Positions 8,727 through 16,672 of a DNA stretch of 64,000 nucleotides are shown here, piece after piece. The translations under genes were made by a program, and so were the position numbers. The notes under the pieces were generated by a model. The model ran no database searches, was not told the DNA's origin, and worked only from the letters and a program-made list of their open reading frames with translations. The DNA comes from DAOUJW01 sp034421015 (lineage in GTDB: Bacteria; Chloroflexota; Dehalococcoidia; Lucifugimonadales; UBA2985). The first letter of the stretch is position 1, and each line of letters starts with the position of its first letter. The stretch lies in the NCBI GenBank assembly GCA_034421015.1, contig DAOUKT010000016.1, forward strand, positions 1-64,000, written 5' to 3'.

Positions 8727-9176
8727 CTCCAATGCCTGTCACTGAACGTACCTCCACCGTCCACCGCCAGGTGCTGGCCTCCCCGGCAGCGTCTCCGAGG
8801 TCCCGCGCGGCAGGCGGCTTGGACAAGCCCCGACACCCGTCGGGTCCCGGCTCTCCCGTTCAACTGCGCGCGATGTCTTCCACGTTCCCCGCTCTGAGGT
8901 CACTGGTGGAGACCCATACTCGGCGCACCTGCTTGACAGCCCATGAGAAACACGCTAATCTCCCCCATGTGAACTTTTTAGAGACATAGTATCATAACAC
9001 CAATGCAAGAGTGAGCGACTGAGCCGTCAGTTATGAGATGATATGTCAAGACTTAAGGGCTTGACAACCTTACGAACTAAGGAGGATAGTAGTGCGTTCT
9101 GACTGAATAGCCAGGAAGTGAAGGCCAGGAATCCATTGTCGAATTATAGCTTGAGTATCGATGCGCGAGGTGAATC
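8727..9176. other. Intergenic region with a plus-strand promoter-like signal
   Basis: No convincing gene is present. TTGACA at 8933-8938 and TAATCT at 8956-8961, 17 nt apart, form a good sigma-70-like promoter on the plus strand. It would give a leader of about 210 nt for the 9177 gene, or a small RNA. A second weak TTGACA lies at 9061, and AAGGAGG at 9078 precedes a GTG that opens only a four-codon frame. Confidence 0.4.
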
Positions 9177-9371
9177 ATGGAATTCTATAACGTAAAGACC
9201 AGGCAGAAGGTGGATATACCGGAGAGCGGCCTCAAGAAGCGCACCATGGTGCAGAAGAACGGCAGGCCCACCTATGCCGTTACGGGGGAACAGGACGGCA
9301 CCAAGCTGGTCAGATTTGTCAGCAAGCAGCAGTACGATGCCTTGCAAGTGCCTGAGGTTGAGGGCTCCTGA
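9177..9371 (+). CDS. Small conserved hypothetical protein
   Basis: A 64-residue basic protein with no signal or membrane segment. The opening MEFYNVKTRQKVDIP and closing RFVSKQQYDAL resemble a small protein recurring in Chloroflexi genomes, but I know no function. AGGTGA precedes the ATG. It is the first of three small co-directional genes (9177, 9381, 9937) that probably form one unit; the last is a DUF5679 relative. Confidence 0.6.
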   Translation: MEFYNVKTRQKVDIPESGLKKRTMVQKNGRPTYAVTGEQDGTKLVRFVSKQQYDALQVPEVEGS

Positions 9372-9380
9372 GGAGGCACT

Positions 9381-9893
9381 ATGTGGTGGTTCAAACAAGC
9401 GGTACTCCGCCCGACTTTCGCTGACGTCCAGGCGATGCACCCCTGGTTCCTGGACTACGAGCATCTGGAACCGGGGATCAGGGAGTTGGTGTGGACACTG
9501 AACCAGACCGACCTTGTAGAGACCCTCTCCTCCTGTGAAGGTCACCCGGAGTTGCCGGACTGGTGGGAGGCCACGGGTGGAACGGCTTACGTCCTGTGCC
9601 TGGTGACCAGTCCCAGCGGGTGGGACCGGGTGCTGCATCAGCTGCGGCAGCTGGCCCAGGGCTGGAAGGATGTCCAGTTGATAATAGACGGCGACCTGGA
9701 GCAGTGGCTGGGGTTTCAAGCCACCCATGCCCAACCGGACTCTGTCCGCAACGCCCTGGACCAGGCCATTAGCCAGACCAACGAGTTGATCAAGAGGTAC
9801 CTGGACCATGACGTCGTTGCCATAACCTCAGCCCGACACGGGCAGGGGGACCACGCCCGGCAAAATGGACCTCACCGCTTGTTAGAGGATTAA
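9381..9893 (+). CDS. Hypothetical protein
   Basis: The protein of 170 residues is soluble, with tryptophan-rich sequence (MWWFKQAVL, PDWWEATGG) and an SSCEGHPELPDWW segment that could be a metal or nucleotide site. I do not recognise the family. GAGGAGG lies a few bases before the ATG, and the gene starts 9 nt after the preceding small gene, so translation is probably coupled. The C-terminal 25 residues are low-complexity and may be unstructured. Confidence 0.55.
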   Translation: MWWFKQAVLRPTFADVQAMHPWFLDYEHLEPGIRELVWTLNQTDLVETLSSCEGHPELPDWWEATGGTAYVLCLVTSPSGWDRVLHQLRQLAQGWKDVQLIIDGDLEQWLGFQATHAQPDSVRNALDQAISQTNELIKRYLDHDVVAITSARHGQGDHARQNGPHRLLED

Positions 9894-9936
9894 GACAAGG
9901 CCAGGAGAAAGGCCAAGAGATCGACGGAGGTATCCC

Positions 9937-10122
9937 ATGGAAGGACTAACTGCTTACTGCATAGCGCTGCGCAGGATGTGCGAGATTGAGGAACCCCAAC
10001 TAGTTACCCTGAAAAATGGTCGTAGGGCGGTACGGGGCCGGGCCAAGGATGCTCCCCAGTACACCGTCTTCCGAATTGTGAGCGACGCTGAGGCGAAGAA
10101 GCTGGAGTCCATGCTCGGTTAA
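9937..10122 (+). CDS. DUF5679-like small protein lacking most zinc-ribbon cysteines
   Basis: A 61-residue protein whose core TAYCIALRRMCEIEEPQLVT, then LKNGRRAVRG and VFRI, follows the DUF5679 zinc-ribbon pattern. In the family, as I recall it, the paired cysteines read YCxKC and CPxCG. Here only the first Cys is kept (YCIAL) and the second knuckle reads DAPQY. The fold may persist without zinc, or the gene may be decaying. ACGGAGG precedes the ATG by about 9 nt. It ends the three-gene small-protein cluster. Confidence 0.6.
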   Translation: MEGLTAYCIALRRMCEIEEPQLVTLKNGRRAVRGRAKDAPQYTVFRIVSDAEAKKLESMLG

Positions 10123-10569
10123 CAGGACGGGATTCAGGATTGCGGCCAATCCTGGAGACTGATGTGGCGTTGCATCGAAGAGGACACATCTGTTGGACCC
10201 GGGCGGCCGGCTACGCCGGCCGGATGAAGCGTTGGGGCAACGCTCTGCCTGCACCACCAGATTGAAGCTCATGGTGCAGGTTCTTGCTTTTGTCACAAGC
10301 ATGGCGGGTCGACGTGGACGGTAGATGGCACCGTCTTTGAGGTGCGGCTGGGAAGACTGTAATTCTACCAAGGCCCTCGGCCCAAGTGGTATGGCTCAAT
10401 AGGGAGCAACGGCGCAACCCGAGGAGCCAGTCCAGCCGACGCGCCAACGGGAAGCCACGGCCCAAGGTTTTCCTGTTCCAAGCCACGCGCACTGAGCCTT
10501 CGCCATTGTCCTGAAATCGCCGGTTGTCGTAAGATGTTGTGTAGAAGAGTGACTTGAGAGGGAGCGCGA
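10123..10569. other. Intergenic region without recognised gene
   Basis: About 450 nt with no supported coding sequence. GGCCGGCTACGCCGGCCGG near 10204-10222 is a GC-rich inverted repeat that could end transcription of the 9177-10122 cluster, although no T tract follows. Nothing else stands out. Confidence 0.4.
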
Positions 10570-10734
10570 ATGGCGAACGCAGAGACCTCAGCACACGAGC
10601 GCAGGCCCAAGGAAGAGACGGCTCGTCTCGGCGATGAGATCTATCGGCGGGACGTCAAGGCGCAGGTGGAAGTCGGCCACGACGGGGAGTATGAATGCGC
10701 CCTTAAGAAGAGGGATACACGTTTGGGCATTTGA
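10570..10734 (+). pseudogene. Short remnant of a conserved small protein
   Basis: An ATG-started frame of 54 residues with GAGAGGGA upstream. Its middle, ARLGDEIYRRDVKAQVE, followed by HDGEY, resembles a Chloroflexi/cyanobacterial family whose members, as I recall, continue with a VVAIDxETG-type segment and about 30 more residues. Here the frame turns to CALKKRDTRLGI and stops, so it appears truncated by a frameshift. It could instead be a short functional relative. Confidence 0.4.
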
Positions 10735-10803
10735 GAGGCCCAGATACGGAATCCTGTAGCACGTGAGAGAAGGACTGTTATAGGAGATAGAAAGGAAACG
10801 CGC

Positions 10804-11505
10804 TTGGCTACCGATCAATCCAACATAACATTCGATGAATCCCGGGCCGAAGCCATCTACACCGACGCGATGGCACGCATGTACGGTCTCGTCGCGCTGG
10901 GCATCTTCACGACAGCAGCCGCAATCTGGGCGGTGAAGATGATCGGCATCTACGGGTGGATCCCTGATTTCAAGATAGTTCGCATCTTGGCCCTTATCGT
11001 TGTCATCGTCATCGCAATTGCGTTGCTCAAGGTAGCTAACGAGACCGTCGAGAAGGGACACATCGGACTCGGAGCCGTCATCTACATTGTGTCTACCGGC
11101 ATCTTGGGGATGTTTCTCTCGCCCGTTCTGAATAGCTTCACGACGGGTTCGATTGCCCTGGCCTTCGTTCTCTCAGGTGGAGTGCTCGTGGCGATGGCAC
11201 TCATCGGAGTGACCACCAAGAAGGACATCTCCGTGCCGGGTTCGATCCTGTTGATAGCACTACTTGGCGTGACACTTGTGATTGTCGTCAACCTGCTTTT
11301 ACTGCGCTCCAGCGTCCTGCACATACTCATCAGTGTTACCCTGCTGGCGATCTTCTTGGGGTTGACCGTGTGGGAGTCCAGCAAGATGAAGGCTCTCGCC
11401 CAGGAAGCGGCGACGCGCGGTGACGAGAAGGCGTCGGGGCAAGTGGCTGTCCGTGGCAGCATCGGCTTCTATCTCAACATCACTAACCTGTCCCAACATG
11501 GCTGA
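10804..11505 (+). CDS. Bax inhibitor-1/YccA-like membrane protein
   Basis: The 233-residue protein has a soluble N-terminus (about 1-25) and seven hydrophobic helices between about 28 and 190. YGLVALGIFTTAAAIW is typical of the first BI-1 helix, and GSIGFYLNITNL matches the family's closing motif. Members are inner-membrane leak channels or protease-associated proteins. The start is TTG with AAAGGA 8 nt upstream. The C-terminus stops at NLSQHG; in the next frame LFPILLGALSSG follows, so a late frameshift may have changed the last residues. Confidence 0.7.
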   Translation: MATDQSNITFDESRAEAIYTDAMARMYGLVALGIFTTAAAIWAVKMIGIYGWIPDFKIVRILALIVVIVIAIALLKVANETVEKGHIGLGAVIYIVSTGILGMFLSPVLNSFTTGSIALAFVLSGGVLVAMALIGVTTKKDISVPGSILLIALLGVTLVIVVNLLLLRSSVLHILISVTLLAIFLGLTVWESSKMKALAQEAATRGDEKASGQVAVRGSIGFYLNITNLSQHG

Positions 11506-11641
11506 CCTGTTCCCCATCCTCCTGGGCGCACTATCTTCTGGTGCTCCATTCGGCAGAGGTGGATGATTACTCTTCTCGGGTCGCCTGCCGGAAAGGGATT
11601 TCTCGACGTTCCCGGCATAGCGTTCACGGTCAGCAAGGCTG

Positions 11642-12241
11642 CTACCCGTCAGTCAGGGGCTTCTCCATGCGCCGGACTTCCTTGGACCGGATTGCCAGTT
11701 CCAGCCATTTGCTCCGCCAGACGCGGGTTGTCTTGAAGCCAAGACGCTCGTACAGTCGAATGGCCCCTGCGTTCTCGCCAACCACCCCCAACGACATTGT
11801 GCCCTTGCCCTCAGCCCTCGCCTTGTCCTCGGCCTGGTCCAGCAGCCGCGTTCCTATGCCCAAACCCCGAGCCGCCGGACTGACGACCAGCGCGTCTACT
11901 ATGAATTCGTCTGGCCGGGCGGTTTGGCTCAAGAGAACAAGATTCAGCACTATCAGAAGAGCGCGCACTGGTGAGAACCTAGTAAACACCGCTGACAGCT
12001 TCAGATGGAAGAACTCTTGGTCCGCAGTCTGGAACATCAGTATACCCAAGAGCTTGTCGTCAGCGATGGCCGTGAAGCAGTGCCCCGTGTTGACGGAGTC
12101 ACTGAACAGCCGGACAAGGTCGTCGGGGTCGCGGAAGCCGATGCGGAACTTCTTGGCGAACGCTTCATAGGCCAGACGGAGGGCGTTCTCAACACAACTG
12201 TCGTCAATGCCTTCTACGATACTAACTTGCAATTCCGTCAA
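11642..12241 (-). CDS. GNAT N-acetyltransferase
   Basis: The acetyl-CoA-binding motif ALVVSPAARGLGIGTRLL and the downstream NAGAIRLYERLGFKTTRVW segment are diagnostic for GNAT enzymes. The N-terminal half (EGIDDSCVENALRLAYEAF) is specific to an uncharacterised subgroup. The substrate is unknown. The start is unclear: I give a TTG at 12241, with GTG at 12295 or TTG at 12232 also in frame. It is transcribed alone, with 135 nt of unassigned sequence downstream. Confidence 0.7.
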   Translation of the reverse strand: MTELQVSIVEGIDDSCVENALRLAYEAFAKKFRIGFRDPDDLVRLFSDSVNTGHCFTAIADDKLLGILMFQTADQEFFHLKLSAVFTRFSPVRALLIVLNLVLLSQTARPDEFIVDALVVSPAARGLGIGTRLLDQAEDKARAEGKGTMSLGVVGENAGAIRLYERLGFKTTRVWRSKWLELAIRSKEVRRMEKPLTDG

Positions 12242-12399
12242 TATCCTGCATTCTCCAAGTGGGCTGCTCGCGCTCCTGCTCAACCTGCGGGCCACGGCGC
12301 TTCATCTTCACCAGCTGCTCCGCCATGAAGCCGACCCAGGATATCAGCCATCTACAATGATAAGGAGTTATGAATTCAGTACGGCATGGCTGAAAAAAG

Positions 12400-12472
12400 T
12401 GGAGATAGGGGGACTCGAACCCCCAACCTCGGCGATGCGAACGCCGCGCTCTCCCTGTTGAGCTATATCCCC
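12400..12472 (-). tRNA. tRNA-Ala(CGC)
   Basis: The 73-nt cloverleaf has acceptor GGGGATA with TATCTCC, D stem GCTC/GAGC, anticodon stem CGGCG/CGCCG around loop TTCGCAT (anticodon CGC), and T stem GGGGG/CCCCC with TTCGAGT. A G3-U70 wobble pair, the alanine identity element, is present, with A73 and no encoded CCA. Confidence 0.96.
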
Positions 12473-12550
12473 AAGTTGCGGCGGTCCCGGGACCGGGCCT
12501 CTGGATTGTAGCAGTGGCGCTCGCGGACTTCAACCGCCGGCAGGACGCCG

Positions 12551-12751
12551 TCAGCCGACGCTCCCGGCCGCCCTCTCGACGCTCTTGACCCTCTTCTCAA
12601 GGGCCCGGCGCTCAAGCAGCACCCGGCGGCCGCACTGGACGCACCGGATGCCTATGTCCGCGCCCAGACGAATCACCATCCACCTGTAGCTGCCGCATGG
12701 GTGAGGCTTTCGGAGGGTGACCTCGTCTCCCAGGTTCCACTCCATTATCAC
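12551..12751 (-). CDS. DUF951 family protein
   Basis: This 66-residue protein has the DUF951 signature: LGDEVTLRKPHPCGS, then GADIGIRCVQCGRRVLL. The HPCG cysteine and the CVQC pair may bind zinc. Its function is unknown; it is common in Firmicutes and Chloroflexi. The GTG start overlaps the pyrF stop codon, so it is probably translated with pyrF; an ATG two codons later is an alternative. Confidence 0.85.
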   Translation of the reverse strand: MIMEWNLGDEVTLRKPHPCGSYRWMVIRLGADIGIRCVQCGRRVLLERRALEKRVKSVERAAGSVG

Positions 12752-13569
12752 CGGCGCGCATCCTCCCTGGCCCTGTTGATGGCCTGCCGCAGATCGTCAG
12801 CGGCGCGCCTGGCGGCCTCTGCAAAGTCGCCCGGATCAGCGGAAGCGAAGATTATCCCCCGTGACGAGTTGATGATCAGCCCCTCGCCGGCGGCGTTCAT
12901 GCCATACTTCACGGTGTTCTCCAGGTCACCGCCCTGCGCGCCGATGCCCGGTGCCAGTATCACCATGTCCGGGCAGAGGGCGCGAACGGCTTGAAGCTGC
13001 TGCGGGTAGGTGGCCCCCACCACCAGGCCGGCGTTGCCGCCCGTGTTCCACTCCGTTACCTTCAGGGCCACCTCCTCAAAGAGGGGCCGTCTGCCGCCGT
13101 CCCGGCCCACGAGCTGGTCCTGGAAGTCTTCCGAGCCGGGGCCGGACGTGTGGCACAGGACCAGGACGCCCCTGTCGGCGTACTCCAGGAACGGCTCCAC
13201 CGAGTCCCTGCCCAGGTAGGGATTGACCGTCGCGGCATCGAAGCCCCACTCGCTGAATATGGCCTTGGCGTAGGCCGCGGCCGTGGAGCCGATGTCCCCG
13301 CGCTTGGCGTCGCAGATGACCGGGACGTCGTCCGGGATGCACTCCAGTGTGCGCTGCAGCGCCTGCAGGCCGGGTATCCCCAGGGCCTCATAGAAGGCAA
13401 TGTTGGGCTTGTAGCAGCACACCAGGTCGGAGGTCGCTTCAATGATGGCCTTGTTGAACTCGTGTACGTCCTTGACCGGCAAGCGGGCCGGGTCCGGGTC
13501 AAGCCCCACGCACACAAGGGAGTCGTTCCTTCTGGCGGCAGCGGTCAGCTTGTCTTGAAAGGAGGTCAT
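12748..13569 (-). CDS. pyrF: Orotidine 5'-phosphate decarboxylase
   Basis: It decarboxylates OMP to UMP, the last step of de novo pyrimidine synthesis. The 273-residue length and motif DAKRGDIGSTAAAYAKA fit the longer type 2 (mycobacterial-type) PyrF. VCVGLDPDP near the N-terminus is the first beta strand, and GLIINSSRGIIFA forms the phosphate-binding loop. I chose the ATG at 13569 because GGAGGAG precedes it; an upstream frame extension to 13761 is unlikely. DUF951 overlaps its 3' end. Confidence 0.93.
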   Translation of the reverse strand: MTSFQDKLTAAARRNDSLVCVGLDPDPARLPVKDVHEFNKAIIEATSDLVCCYKPNIAFYEALGIPGLQALQRTLECIPDDVPVICDAKRGDIGSTAAAYAKAIFSEWGFDAATVNPYLGRDSVEPFLEYADRGVLVLCHTSGPGSEDFQDQLVGRDGGRRPLFEEVALKVTEWNTGGNAGLVVGATYPQQLQAVRALCPDMVILAPGIGAQGGDLENTVKYGMNAAGEGLIINSSRGIIFASADPGDFAEAARRAADDLRQAINRAREDARR

Positions 13570-13782
13570 GGCTCCTCCGGGAGTCGATACTGTGTCGATA
13601 GTGTAAATGGGCGCAGTCGGGTAAGCAAGTCTGGCCCGCGCCGAACAGGGCAAGGGTCGATACCGACTCACACCCGCGCCCGGCTCTGCGCGGGTCTGAA
13701 ATGAACAATTGGATGGGGGAAAAGAGGCGCAGCTTGTATTAGAATAGGGTTGTATTGGCACAACTCCTGAGGACGGAAGGCT

Positions 13783-14253
13783 ATGACCCCAGCACAGAGA
13801 CGAAACCGAAACACCTTCAGCGGCGATACCGGGGCCACGCGGATGAAGGTCTGGATAGCTGTGGCTGCGGCGGTTGGCCTGCTGGTGGGCATTGTGCTCA
13901 CGCTGGTGGTCACCACCTCATACAGCCGGGTGACCAACCCGGACGAAGAGGACGTGGCTGCGCCCCTGCGGAGCTTCCTGGAGGCGGCGGCCACGGGCAA
14001 CGACAGCCTCGCAGCCGAACGACTCTACCAGGGCCCGGGCCGTCGGGCCTCCGTCTACAGCCGGGCGGTCTCCGAGGACCCGGACCTCTACTTCGGCTAC
14101 GCAGACCTTGAGGTGGACCTCAGCTTCAACAGCAAGGACGCCGGCTACATCCAGGGCAGCATCAACTACCACAACGGAACCAGCAAACCCGTAACGGCGG
14201 TGGTCCGCAAGGGCGAGTCCGGCTGGGGGGTCTACCAGCTCTGGGCGGAGTAG
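13783..14253 (+). CDS. Membrane-anchored protein of unknown function
   Basis: At 156 residues it has a positively charged start, one strong transmembrane helix (about 22-45) and an extracytoplasmic domain of about 110 residues. The segment PLRSFLEAAATGNDSLAAERL resembles the opening of DUF4878/NTF2-like exported domains, but the match is weak. GGAAGG precedes the ATG. Divergent from pyrF, convergent with the next gene. Confidence 0.6.
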   Translation: MTPAQRRNRNTFSGDTGATRMKVWIAVAAAVGLLVGIVLTLVVTTSYSRVTNPDEEDVAAPLRSFLEAAATGNDSLAAERLYQGPGRRASVYSRAVSEDPDLYFGYADLEVDLSFNSKDAGYIQGSINYHNGTSKPVTAVVRKGESGWGVYQLWAE

Positions 14254-14269
14254 ATCCCGGGTCGGCTGC

Positions 14270-14863
14270 TCAGGGCGCCTGGCGCGGCGGCGGAGGCGGA
14301 AAGATGAAGTGGGGCATCTCCTCCAGCATCAGCTGATCGTGGTTCTGGCAGATGAGGATGAACAGCTTGTCGGCCAGGATCACGCCCACGCCGTCCTGCT
14401 CCATGAGGCCCTTCACAACGCTGGTTAAAGGCCCAAGCACAAGGTGGTTGCCGTTCAGAATGTCGGTTGCCAGGTAGAGCCTGCCCTCCACGCCGGAGGC
14501 GCGCAGCTGCGAGAGAAGGCCGGGAATGCCGTCCAGGGCGTTGGGAGTCATCTCGGCTTTCAAGTGCACAACGCAATTCCGGCCCTCCCAGTCGGCGGTC
14601 AAGTCCAGGACCACCTCCGGTGAGCCGTCCCCGGCAGCGGCAACGGGCACATCGCGCGCCACGGCCATTCCCGCCCGCTCCATGACATCGCTCATGTAGG
14701 ACTGCAGGTCGTCCCGCGACAGGAACTCCTCTCCGTCCCGGTCCTGGCTGGCCTCGTCCAGCATGAACGCGAGGGAGTCCTCAATGGCCGCAGACTCCTC
14801 AATGCTCAGCCTGCTGCCTGCGGGCGTCTGCATAATGTTTTCGGTTACTTCGGAACGTTCCAT
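14270..14863 (-). CDS. Hypothetical protein
   Basis: A 197-residue acidic cytosolic protein, with no family I can name. The C-terminal half alternates strands and helices (VVLDLTADWEGRNCVVHLKA, GRLYLATDI, VGVILADKLFILICQ) as in an alpha/beta domain, and it ends in a proline run (FPPPPPRQAP). GGAGTAAGCA precedes the ATG. It is the only gene of its transcript. Confidence 0.55.
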   Translation of the reverse strand: MERSEVTENIMQTPAGSRLSIEESAAIEDSLAFMLDEASQDRDGEEFLSRDDLQSYMSDVMERAGMAVARDVPVAAAGDGSPEVVLDLTADWEGRNCVVHLKAEMTPNALDGIPGLLSQLRASGVEGRLYLATDILNGNHLVLGPLTSVVKGLMEQDGVGVILADKLFILICQNHDQLMLEEMPHFIFPPPPPRQAP

Positions 14864-15002
14864 TGCTTACTCCGGCTGTGAGGTTGTGGCTCTTGGCACA
14901 GAGGACATTATAGCAACGACCGTTGTCGCTCCGCCATTCGTTGACACTCCCGCTTTCGCCGGCTCTCTTGACTGCGCCGCTTTTTGTGGCTACGATATAT
15001 CT

Positions 15003-15263
15003 GTGGAGTATGAGTGGGACGACGCCAAGCAGCGCTCCAACCTGCAGAAGCACAACGTCGACTTTGCGTCAATCCGGGACTTTGGGTGGGACACTGCAAT
15101 TGTGAGGTCGGCCTACAGGCATGGCGAGACTCGATACCTCGCTGTTGGCTACATTGGAGACCGTCTTCACGCCGTAGTGTACACACAACGGGGCCAGTTT
15201 ACACGGATCATCAGCCTGAGAAGGGCCAGCAGGCGGGAGGAGAGGGAATTTGACGGAGCTTAA
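15003..15263 (+). CDS. BrnT-type toxin of a toxin-antitoxin pair
   Basis: This 86-residue protein has the BrnT RelE-like fold: VEYEWDDAKQRSNLQKHNVDF at the start, RYLAVGYIGDRLHAVVYTQR in the middle and IISLRRASRREERE at the end. BrnT enzymes cleave mRNA. The GTG start at 15003 fits the family's usual N-terminus; upstream in-frame codons are not BrnT-like. The stop overlaps the start of the antitoxin gene. Confidence 0.85.
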   Translation: MEYEWDDAKQRSNLQKHNVDFASIRDFGWDTAIVRSAYRHGETRYLAVGYIGDRLHAVVYTQRGQFTRIISLRRASRREEREFDGA

Positions 15264-15648
15264 GCCGGACTACAATGGACCTGAAACGGACGGGGCTGAC
15301 CTCGACCAGGAGCGCATTGATGAGATCGCGGCAACGGATATGACGTTCCAGGAGATTGAAGCGCTCTACGGCGAGGAAGCCGCCATACAGGTTGGAATCG
15401 CGAGGGACCCGGATGCCCCGGAGTGGACGGAGGAGGACTTCGCCCGCGCCCGGCCGGCCATAGAGGTTTTCCCGGAACTGGTTGAAAGGCATCGTCGCAC
15501 CCGGGGCAAGCAGAGGGCTCCCACCAAGGTGCATCTGAACATACGGCTGGACGCGGACGTTGTGGCGCGCCTGCGTGAGGACGGAGAAGGCTGGCAGACG
15601 CGTCTCAACGATATCCTGCGCCGCGCGGTCCTGGGGTCTGAGGCCTGA
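15250..15648 (+). CDS. BrnA-type antitoxin
   Basis: The antitoxin partner of the preceding gene has 132 residues, longer than typical BrnA. The C-terminal third (KVHLNIRLDADVVARLREDG, then GWQTRLNDILRRAV) is the ribbon-helix-helix DNA-binding domain, and the acidic middle probably blocks the toxin. The TTG start overlaps the toxin by 14 nt, with GGAGAGG upstream, so the two are translationally coupled and likely autoregulated. Confidence 0.82.
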   Translation: MTELKPDYNGPETDGADLDQERIDEIAATDMTFQEIEALYGEEAAIQVGIARDPDAPEWTEEDFARARPAIEVFPELVERHRRTRGKQRAPTKVHLNIRLDADVVARLREDGEGWQTRLNDILRRAVLGSEA

Positions 15649-15694
15649 GCCGGACTGCCTTCAGCCGGGAGACCATGCTGTCGACCGGCTCCTG

Positions 15695-15777
15695 TGCCCA
15701 GGGAGGGATTCGAACCCACACCCCCTTGCGGAGAGCGGATTTTAAGTCCGCCGCGTCTACCCTTTCGCCACCTGGGC
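15695..15777 (-). tRNA. tRNA-Leu(TAA)
   Basis: This 83-nt type II tRNA has acceptor GCCCAGG/CCTGGGC, anticodon stem GCGGA/TCCGC around CTTAAAA (anticodon TAA), a long variable arm, and A73. It is last in a four-tRNA minus-strand cluster. Confidence 0.95.
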
Positions 15778-15856
15778 AGGATCAGGGAAGTCTATAACAA
15801 GAAAGCAGAAGGGCCTTTCGGTCCCGTTCTGCTTGGTTCTGGATGGATATGTTTGG

Positions 15857-15929
15857 AGGCGACGGGCGGATTCGAACCGCCGAATAGAGCTTTTGCAGAG
15901 CTCCGCCTTAACCACTTGGCTACGTCGCC
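15857..15929 (-). tRNA. tRNA-Cys(GCA)
   Basis: Acceptor GGCGACG/CGTCGCC, anticodon stem GAGCT/AGCTC around CTGCAAA (anticodon GCA), and T stem GGCGG/CCGCC. The discriminator base is T73, the cysteine identity element. Third of the four-tRNA cluster. Confidence 0.96.
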
Positions 15930-15971
15930 CCGTATCTATAATTGTACCACTTTTGTGGCGCCATTTTGTGG

Positions 15972-16055
15972 TGCCGAGGAGGAGATTTGAACTCCTACGG
16001 GCTAACGCCCACGGCCCCCTCAAGACCGCGTGTCTACCAATTCCACCACCTCGGC
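15972..16055 (-). tRNA. tRNA-Leu(GAG)
   Basis: An 84-nt type II tRNA with acceptor GCCGAGG/CCTCGGC, anticodon stem CGGTC/GGCCG around TTGAGGG (anticodon GAG), a long variable arm (TGGGCGTTAGCCCGT) and A73. Confidence 0.95.
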
Positions 16056-16093
16056 ACGTCTTCTTATGTCCAAGCGCTGTCCAGGAGTCTTGG

Positions 16094-16168
16094 CAGGAGT
16101 GGGAGGATTCGAACCCCCGACCTACGGTTTTGGAGACCGTTGCTCTAACCGGGCTGAGCTACACTCCT
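16094..16168 (-). tRNA. tRNA-Trp(CCA)
   Basis: Acceptor AGGAGTG/CACTCCT, anticodon stem ACGGT/ACCGT around CTCCAAA (anticodon CCA), T stem GGGGG/CCTCC with one wobble pair, and G73, the tryptophan discriminator. First of the minus-strand cluster Trp, Leu(GAG), Cys, Leu(TAA). Confidence 0.96.
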
Positions 16169-16672
16169 GCGCCCCTTTCAACAAGCCAAGATTATACCAT
16201 ATCCCGGTCTGACTGGAATCCCTGAATCAGCGGCAGGTATTCTCCATACGGGTTGGTAACGCCACTTCTTGCCCGCTCCCCGTACTTGACACGGGAGTGA
16301 GCCGGTCGAACCATTTGAGCGGGAAGGCTGCGGACATGGCTGACACCGCTCATTGCGTCTCCGCTATGGACCGCCGGCGGTCAGCGCCAAGCGGCTGGAC
16401 AGCATCCGACCGTCCTCGGTGAATATGTGTGGCGGCCATCTCTGAAGGGATGATGTGGCCGGTTGCCCTGCCCCGGGCCCATTCTCCTGAAGAGGGGCCC
16501 GGGGCTGTCCGGTGTGGGCTCAGGCTGCCGCTATCTCATTGAATCTATTGACCGGCCGTGGCAGTGAGTCCACGTGCCTGGGTCCCCCAGCAGGCCACGG
16601 AGCCGCCCGACCTCACGCCGCGGGTGTGTTTTCCCACTCGACGCTGACGCTGGCGAACTCCACGCCGGTTGT
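16169..16672. other. Intergenic region containing a degenerate MITE-like copy
   Basis: About 500 nt with no supported gene. Positions 16236 to about 16360 hold a copy of the dispersed element seen intact at 62738. Its left end begins GGTATTCTCCATACGGGTTG and the internal CCCGCTC/GAGCGGG arms and GACACCGCTCAT segment remain; the right terminal repeat is missing. The rest up to 16672 shows nothing recognised. Confidence 0.6.

Noticed and set aside
8705..8989. 94-codon frame in the region upstream of the Fur-like gene
   Set aside because: It has no ribosome-binding site, low-complexity product, and runs through the promoter/operator of the divergent gene.
12222..12533. 103-codon minus-strand frame
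   Set aside because: It runs through tRNA-Ala; the translated RGWGFESPYLH segment is the usual false product of a tRNA gene.
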